A DNA stretch of 22,087 nucleotides from a virus: IMG/VR virus record IMGVR_UViG_3300021964_000613, positions 1 through 22,087 of that record. The stretch is one strand, 5' to 3'. The notes below the pieces were generated by a model. That model searched no databases, had not been told where the DNA came from, and saw only the letters and a list, made by a program, of their open reading frames with translations. The translations under genes were made by a program, and so were the position numbers. Within the stretch, counting starts at the first letter, position 1. Each line of letters starts with the position of its first letter. Positions 1 through 9,000 of the stretch are shown here, piece after piece.

Positions 1-3000
1 TTACTATTAAAAATCTGGGAAATAAAATTAGAAATAATAATTTAAATCCTAAGGAAATTTTTGCAAATTCTTTTGTATACAATACAAGTGCAAGATACCA
101 AATTGCAAACAATGACACTAACCAATTAGGATCTGATATTGATAAATCCAGTTTAAAGGTTGGGGACGAAGTTGAAATATTGGAAAGAGGATCTGAAATA
201 TCTACAGGAACAAATACATATATTCAAAGTATTGATATCACAGCAAACACTTTAAATCTACAAAACAGACCTAATTTAGATGTTAATAAAAAGTATGATA
301 TAAGAAGAAAATTAAATAAAACAAGTTCTTCAGGATATGAGTTTGAAAGTGGATCTTTAGTATCTGATGTTCTTAATGTATATGTTGATGGTAACAAGTA
401 TGCATATGTCGCATCAAATTCAGTTCCCTCTGAGATAAGAGAATTTGAAGATGAATCTAGAAATATTATAAAAAATTATCGACATGATATTTCATCAGAA
501 CTTAAATCTATTGACATTTCTAGTTCTGAAAATCTTCAGGATGATGTGGTTGAGGGATTGTATAATACTATTTCTATTGATGGAACTGAACATCCATTTT
601 TGACTGGAGATCTTGTATATTATTTTTCAGATGGAGAACCTCTTGTTGGATTAGATACTGGCACATACTATACAGAAAGAATATCGAATAAAAAGTTTAA
701 ACTATTCAATTCTCAAAGTTTAATAGGATCGGAAAATAATCTCAAGTTCCAAATTCCAACGTCTGGAATGGGAACACATACTTTTATTTTAAATTCTCAA
801 AAAGATATTGATCTTGGAATACAAAAACTTTTAAGAAAGTTTCCTTTAGGGAAAAATATTGAAAAAAAATCAGGTACTAATACAGTTCCTGGAACTGTTG
901 GAATGTTAATAAATGGTGTTGAAATTTCTAATTATAAATCAAATGACGTTATTTACTATGGACCTATAGAAGGTGCAAATATATTATCTGGAGGAAGTGA
1001 CTATGATGTAATAAATCCTCCAAATATTAATGTTTCAGTTGGTAATGGTGATGCTGCAAAAATTCAACCAGTTGTTAGTGGAAAATTTGAAAAAGTATAT
1101 GTAGATACTCAAGATTATAATATTGACAAAATTTCCTCTATCGATATTTCCGGAGGAAATGGGTCAGGAGCAATTATTGAGCCTGTATTAGTTAATAGAC
1201 CTAGAGATGTATTATTTAATGCTGATGAATTTTCTGTAGGTGGGGGTGTTAGTGAGAATACTAATCAAATTATATTTTTAACAGATCACAATTTTAAGAA
1301 TGGAGAAGAAATTGTTTATAATTCTTTAGGAAATACTCCAATATTATTAGAAAGTGATAAAGAATTTCCAAATAATTCTACTTATTTTGTCGGAGTTACT
1401 AATAATACAACTATAAAGTTATATTATAATTTGTCCGATCAACAATCTGGAATTAATACCGTCGGCATATATACTGGATCATCTGGAGTACATAGATTTT
1501 CAACACTTTCTTCCAAAAAACAAATTGAATATATAAAAATTATTAATGGTGGAGAAGGATATACTAATAGAAAACTCATTGTCAAATCTTCAGGAATATC
1601 AACATCACAAAATTCTATTAATTTTAAAAATCACGGATTTGGTGATGGAGAGATTGTAGAATATGATTATGAAACCAGTTCAATTTCCGGACTTTCAACA
1701 ACTAATCAATATTATATTTTAAAAATTGATGATGATTCCTTTAGATTATGCAATGCTGGTGTTGGAGGAACAATTTATTCAAATTATGAGAGAAAAAAAT
1801 ATGAAAAATTTGATAGCACAGGATCTGGATATCAGTACTTTAAATATCCAGATATTTCAGTTTCCATCAAATATAATACTGTAGGATTTGGAACTACTAC
1901 ACAATCAAATGAAGAATTAGTTATAACTCCTGTAGTAAAAGGAAGTATTATAGATGCATATGTCTATGAATCTGGAACTGGATATGGATCCACAATATTA
2001 AATTTCAAAAAAAATCCAGTAATTACTGTTCTCAATGGAAAATATGCACAATTAACTCCTAATATTATTGATGGAAAAATTACAGGTGTTTCTATCAGTT
2101 ATGGTGGAAGTGAATATTATTCTACTCCAAATTTATTAGTTTCTGGTTCTGGAACTGGAGCAGAATTGAGATCGATTGTTAGTAATGGACAAATAACTGA
2201 GGTTAAAGTTCTTAATTCTGGAAGTGGATATTCACAATTAGACACAAAAATTAAAGTTATTTCTTCAGGAAAAAATGCATTTATTGACCCACAAATAAGA
2301 AAGTTGACACTTAATGATAATGTAGCAAGGTTTACTGATGGAGAAGTTTTAAGTAAAGGTAAAGATAAATTACAATATTCTGTGTCAAAATATTTTGAAG
2401 ATCTGAGGGATTCTTTCTTGGAAGATGAATCATCGTCTACTAAAATTTCTGGAATTATTGGATGGTCTTATGATGGAAATCCAATTTATGGTCCATATGG
2501 ACATAGTGACCCTTCAGCAGGTACAGGTAAAAAAGCACTCCAATCTGGATACATTCTCAATACATCAAATGTCATAGACAGACCTTCAGGATTTGATGGT
2601 GGATTTTTTGTTGAGGATTATCAATATGACGGAACTGGAGATTTGGATGAATATAATGGCAGATATGAAAAAAATAATGAATATCCAAATGGTGTTTATG
2701 CTTATCATGCAACGATAGATCAATTTCCATATTTTATTGGTAATAAGTACAGGTCAAAATTAATTTCAGATTCTGATTTGAATCAATCATTTGACTTCAA
2801 CAATTCAAATCTATTAAGAAATACTCTTCCATATAAAGTATCAGAAACAGGTGCAGATTATGATTTCTTCAATGAAACCAGTGATATTCTTGACCAAAAA
2901 ATAGAAGTTTTATCAACAACATCAGATTCAATTCAATCTATAGAAATTCAAAATTCTGGAAATAACTATAAAGTTGGAGATACATTAGAATTTGACGAAA

Positions 3001-6000
3001 CCGGAACTTCTGGGAGTGGATTGAATGTTGCAGTTAAATCAATAAAAGGAAGAGATATTGTAGATGTGAGTACTAATTCTACTTCATATCCAGATTCTAT
3101 TTTTACATGGAATTCTTCCGATAAAGTTAAAGTATCAATATTACCAAATCATAATCTTTCAGATAATGATTATATTACAATTTCTGGATTTTCAACAAAT
3201 CTTTCATCTTTAAATGGAACGCATAGAATTTCAGTTCCAAAATATGCAAATGGAAGATGCCTTTCTACCATAAGTTCAGCATCTGCAGGATTTACAACAG
3301 AAATTTATGTCGCACCAATTCCAGAACAAATATCAATAGGCAGTAGTATTGGTATTGGAACAGAAACTCTGAGAGTACTTGGAATATTTAAAAATGAAAA
3401 TATTCTTAGAATTGAAAGAAGTTTATCGGGAGTATCTCATGCAGTTGGTACTGCAGTATCATTCTTACCAGATTCATTTACAATTTCCAAATCTGTAGAT
3501 AAATTTGAATCAAAAATAGATGATAAGGTGTTCTTTAACCCCAGAGAATCTGTTGGAGTTTCAACAATAAATGGAGTTGGATATAGTACATCATTTACTT
3601 TTGGAAATATTTCAACAGTAAATAGAAGTATTCCATCCAAAGGAATTTATATTGACAATCACCCATTTAAAACGAATCAACCTGTTACTTATGTTGTTGG
3701 GACTGGAACAACTTTAATAGTTTCTACTGACGGATTGGTTTCATCAGAAGACTTTATCAATACATTCCCAAATCTGTTTGTCGTTAACAAAAATCCAAAT
3801 CTTATTGGATTAAAGACTTCCATCAATGGTGAAGAATTATATTTCCATTCTAATGGAGATGATAATGACACATATTCATTTGAATCCAATTCAACTCAAA
3901 TATTAGGTAGTATAGAAAAAAATGAGGTTACAGTTTCTGTTTCTACCTCTCATAATCTACAATTGGGTGACAATATAACCTTAAATATTAATCCAAATCT
4001 TTCTGTTGGAATTGGAACTTCTACTGCAGTTCGTGTTGTTTATAAATCGGACATTGATAATATTATAGTCAATCCAATCGAATTTAATTCTTCAGGAATT
4101 GACACAACAACCGATGAAATTACTATCACAGAACATAATTTAAAAACTGGAGATAAAGTTTTATATGAAGATAGTGGATTTGAGGAATATTTTGTATATA
4201 AAGTAGATACTAATAAATTTAAATTATGCGAAACATATTTTGATAGTCAACAAAATCCACCAGTTACTATTGATTTTACTTCATCTGGAGGTTCTTCTCA
4301 ATTTATTTCATTAATAAATCCAGAAATAAATCTAATCAAAAACAATGATTTAGTATTTGATTTATCAGATACATCTTTATCTGGATACAAATTTAAAATA
4401 TTTACTGATAGTGAATTCAATAATGAATTTATTTCTACAGGATCTACAAACACTTTTAATGTATCTGGTGTAGGAACGGTGGGTGTTTCTACTGACGCAT
4501 CATTAACATTAAAATATAGTTCTCAAATTCCGGAAGAACTATATTATACTTTAGAAAAAGATGGAGTATTATTAGATTCTGATACCGAAATTAAAAATTA
4601 TTCCGGCATAAAATATAAAAATAGTACATATGATGGGACATATTCCATTGTTGGAATAGGTACAACTACTTTCAATATAATTATTGATAAAAAACCAGAA
4701 AGTCTTTCATATTCTTCATCCGAATGTGACGTTTTAGAATACTCAACAACATCAACAAATGAATCCGGGCCCGTTAACTCATTCAACATTTTATCAAAAG
4801 GATCTGGATATAAAAAATCACCTATCCTAAAATCAGTAAATTCTGTATCAGGATCAGATTTGATTGTAAATCTTGAATCAAATAAAATTGGATCTATTAA
4901 AGAAACAAAAGTTATAAGTAATAGGTTTACATATTCCTCCGATAAAACATTAAGACCCAAAGTTAATGCATCCCCAAATCTCATATTAAAAGACTTTAGT
5001 ACGATAGATCAAATATCGATTATTAATGGGGGTGATGGATATACAACGGCTCCAACAATTACCATCATAAATTCTACAACAAGAGATGAGATACAATCTG
5101 GATTAATAAATGCAAAAATAACAGGATCTGCAATTTCTTCTATAGAAATTTTAGTACAACCAAAAGGTTTACCTGATGATACTGTAGAGATCTTTACTAC
5201 TAATAATAGCAACGGAATTTCAATTGAAAAAGTTGAATCTATAGATTCGGTAACCTTTGATTGTATAATATCTACTCCAATAGGTGGATTTTCTACACAA
5301 CCATTTTATGCTGGAGATCAAGTTTTTATTGAAGGGATTCAAAAGGTTGATGATGATGGAGATGGTTTCAATTCTTCCGATCTTGGATATAAATTCTTAA
5401 GCGTAGATAGTTATGATGATAGTGAAGTCAATGATAAAGTAAGAATCAGTGTATCTGGACTTACTACAAATACTGGTAATGCGAAAGTAATTCAAGATTT
5501 CAGTGGTGTTATAATTAACAAAACTGATTATCCTACATTTAAAGTATCACAGAAAGAATCTGAATTTTTTATTGGTGAAAAATTATCATCTAATGGAATT
5601 ATTAGAGACTTAGTAGTAGCAAAAAATGAAGAAAATTCCATAAAAGTTTCCGGATTATATGAATTATCTTTAGGAGAAGTTATTACTGGAAATCAATCTG
5701 GCACTATTGCTACAATCGAATCATTACGTATAAATGAAGGATATTTTAATGTTGGATATTCCAATTTAAAAAATATTGGATGGGATAATGAAATTGGCAA
5801 GTTAAGTGAAGATTATCAAGTTTTAGAAAATAATGATTATTATCAAAACTTGTCATATTCTATAAAAAGTTCAATAACATATAATGATCAGCAATCACCA
5901 GTCGAAAATTTAGTTCATACAAGTGGATTGAAAAACTTTGCAGATACTCAAATATCTCAGAATGTAACTGCAGGGACAGAAACAACTGATGATGGTTTTG

Positions 6001-9000
6001 TAGTCATATATGATGTTATTGATGAAAAAAGAGTTGATACTATTAACAATTTTGACAATGTTATTGATGTCAATGTTGTAGATTCAAAATCAAAATCCTT
6101 AAAGTTCCAAAACAAGAAACTTTCCGATTATACGACTTTAAAAAACCTTAATGTTTTAAAGATTGATGATATTAGTGATCAATTTTCAAATTCAGAAGCA
6201 GAAAATACTGAATTTTTAACAATAGAAGAAGTTGATGATGAATTATATTATAATTATTTGATTAGAGTTACTAGTGAAGATAATAGTGAAATTCAATTGA
6301 CTGATATCACAATTCTTAGTGATGGTGTTAACACAACTATTGTCGAAAATGAATCTTTATACAATTCAACATCTCCTTACGGTTCGTTTGATATAGATGA
6401 AAATGAATTTGATGAAACTTTCCTGAAATTTTATCCAAATGACCCATTCAATACAAATTATGATGTAAAAATTATCAGGCAAGTGTTTAATACAACATTT
6501 GCTGGGATAGGAACAACATCCATTGGACTTATCGACTTAACTGGGTCTGTTATTGTAGAAAATACTGTAGTTGGGGTAGGAACAACAACTCTAATTTCAT
6601 TAGATTCTTCAGATGTTAGATCATTATATATTAATACACAAATAATTAATGAAGATACTTTAGAAATGAATTATGTGAGATTGTATATCACACATAATGA
6701 TATAGATTCATTTACGTCAGAATATTATATTGATAATACCTTATCATCCTTTACTGGTGATTTTATAGGAAGCTTCCGTTCAGAGTTAAGTGGAGGAGTT
6801 TTATCTGTATTATATGAAAACGATTCTGAAGAAGAAATTAAAATAAGAAGTAACATTGTTGGATTTGGAACAACTGCTCTTGGAGCAGGAACTTATAGAT
6901 TCAAATCTTCTGATCAATCTGATGGACAAGAACGAAGTGCTACCTATAATGCAACTTATTATTCTACAGTAGGTGCTGCAGTAACAACGGTACATTCGTT
7001 GGATAGTGGATTATTCAATGCTTCAAAATCTTTAGTTCAAGTCAGCATAGGATCCACTAAAGCACTTCATCAAGTTATGATGATTTCTGATGGGACAAAT
7101 GTTTATACTCAACAATTGCCTATTCTTTCAGCATCTAATACTGAATTTTTGGATGATGCTTCAGGAATTGGAACGTTTGGTGGAGAAATATCCGGAGGTA
7201 ATTTATTATTAAAATTCTATCCAGATTCAGAACAAACAGGACAAATTGATATTGAAGTATTTAATAGATCATTGTATTCTGATCTTGATATTCTTAATGA
7301 CTATGATGATTTGACTTATGGATCAGTAACAGAAAGTATTGATGAAAAGTTTTATAATGCTATCAATCTCGATAGAATTAATAAAACCAATTTCAAATTG
7401 ACCAGTGATAATATTCCAATTTTCTCAAAACAATTCAATCCAAATTCAACATCTCTTGTAGCAAATACTGGAATATTTACAATTCCAAATCACTATTTTA
7501 TGACTGGGGAAGAATTAATTTATACTGCCGCTTCATCAATCGTCGGTGTTGCGACTAGTGTAATGGAAACACCAAGTGGAGATTTGCCATCAACAGTATA
7601 TGCAATTAAATTGTCAGAGGATACATTTAAAGTTGCAACAACACTTAATGATGCTCAAAGTGGTATTGGTACAACATTTACTTCATTAGGTGGAGGAAAT
7701 GCTCATAGATTTACTATGGCAAAGAGAAATAGTAAGTGTATCATCACTGTTGATAAGTTAGTACAATATCCCATAGCATTTACAGGAATAGAATATTCTT
7801 TATCTGGCAATGTTGGAGGTTCATTAGGAATTAATACTACTATTGTATCATTATCTGGAATATCTTCAATTAGACCAAGAGATATATTATTAATTGATGA
7901 TGAATATATGGGAGTGACTAATGTTGGATTGGGAACAACGAATATTGGCCCGATTACAAATGTTGGAACTATCAACTTGGTTGAAGTTGATAGAGGATTT
8001 GTTGGATCTTCTGCATCATCTCATACAGATGGTAGTTTAGTCAATGTTTATAGAGGATCATTTAATATTGTCGATGATGAAATTCATTTTTCAGAAGCAC
8101 CTAGAGGCAATCCACAGATTGATAAAACAAAATATAACCTAGATTACGAAACATCATCATTTACTGGTCTGGCATTTCTTAGATCAGATTATAGTGACAA
8201 TAAAGTTTATGATGACATATCCGACCAGTTTACAGGAATTGGTAGAACATTTACATTAACTGTTGGTGGAGCAAATACTACTGGAATTGGAACTTCTGGT
8301 GGAAGTGGTCTTGCTTTCATTAATAGCATTTATCAATCACCAAAAACTCAAAATAATCCATCAGTATTTAATTATGAAATTTTGGAAGATTCTATTGCAG
8401 GAATATCTACTATAGAATTTTCTGGAATTACTAATCCAGATGATCCACTTCAATACATAACTTCAGACTATGATGTTAATGTGAATGAAACTCCAAGAGG
8501 AGGTATCATAGTTTCTTATGGATCCACTCCAGGACTTGGTTTTGCTCCACTTGTAGGTGCTTCTGTAACTGCTGTTGTGGATGTTGGTGGTGCTATCGTA
8601 TCTGTTGGATTAGGAACAACTGATAATCTTGGGTCTGGATATAATGGACTAGTTTCTATTGGAGTAAGTGTTTTTGAAGAGGGACATTCTGGAATTCCAG
8701 CAGAAATAACAGCAACAGTTGGTGCTGGTGGCACATTATCATTTAACATTGATGAACCAGGAACTGGATATACTAATCCACAAATATTTGTATCTGATCC
8801 ATCTTATAAAAATCTTCCTGTTATTGGAGTATCTAGATTGGGAGTTGGAGCAACAACTGAAACTGGAATTGGATTATTGGTAGATCTTAAGGTTGGAGGT
8901 TCTACTGGAATAGGGTCTACTTATTTTGAAGTAACAGAAGTCAAATTCTCAAGACCTGGATATGCATTTAGAAAGGGTGATGTGTTTAAACCTGTCGGAT

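Noticed and set aside
180-182. TTG as the start of the giant gene
   Set aside because: The same frame is open without a stop from position 3, and the residues before 180 are in the same beta-rich style, so the gene is cut by the window edge.
3437-9000. Several minus-strand open frames of 60-130 codons opposite the giant gene
   Set aside because: They are low-complexity shadows of the + strand gene, have no ribosome sites or recognisable domains, and no gene neighbours on that strand.
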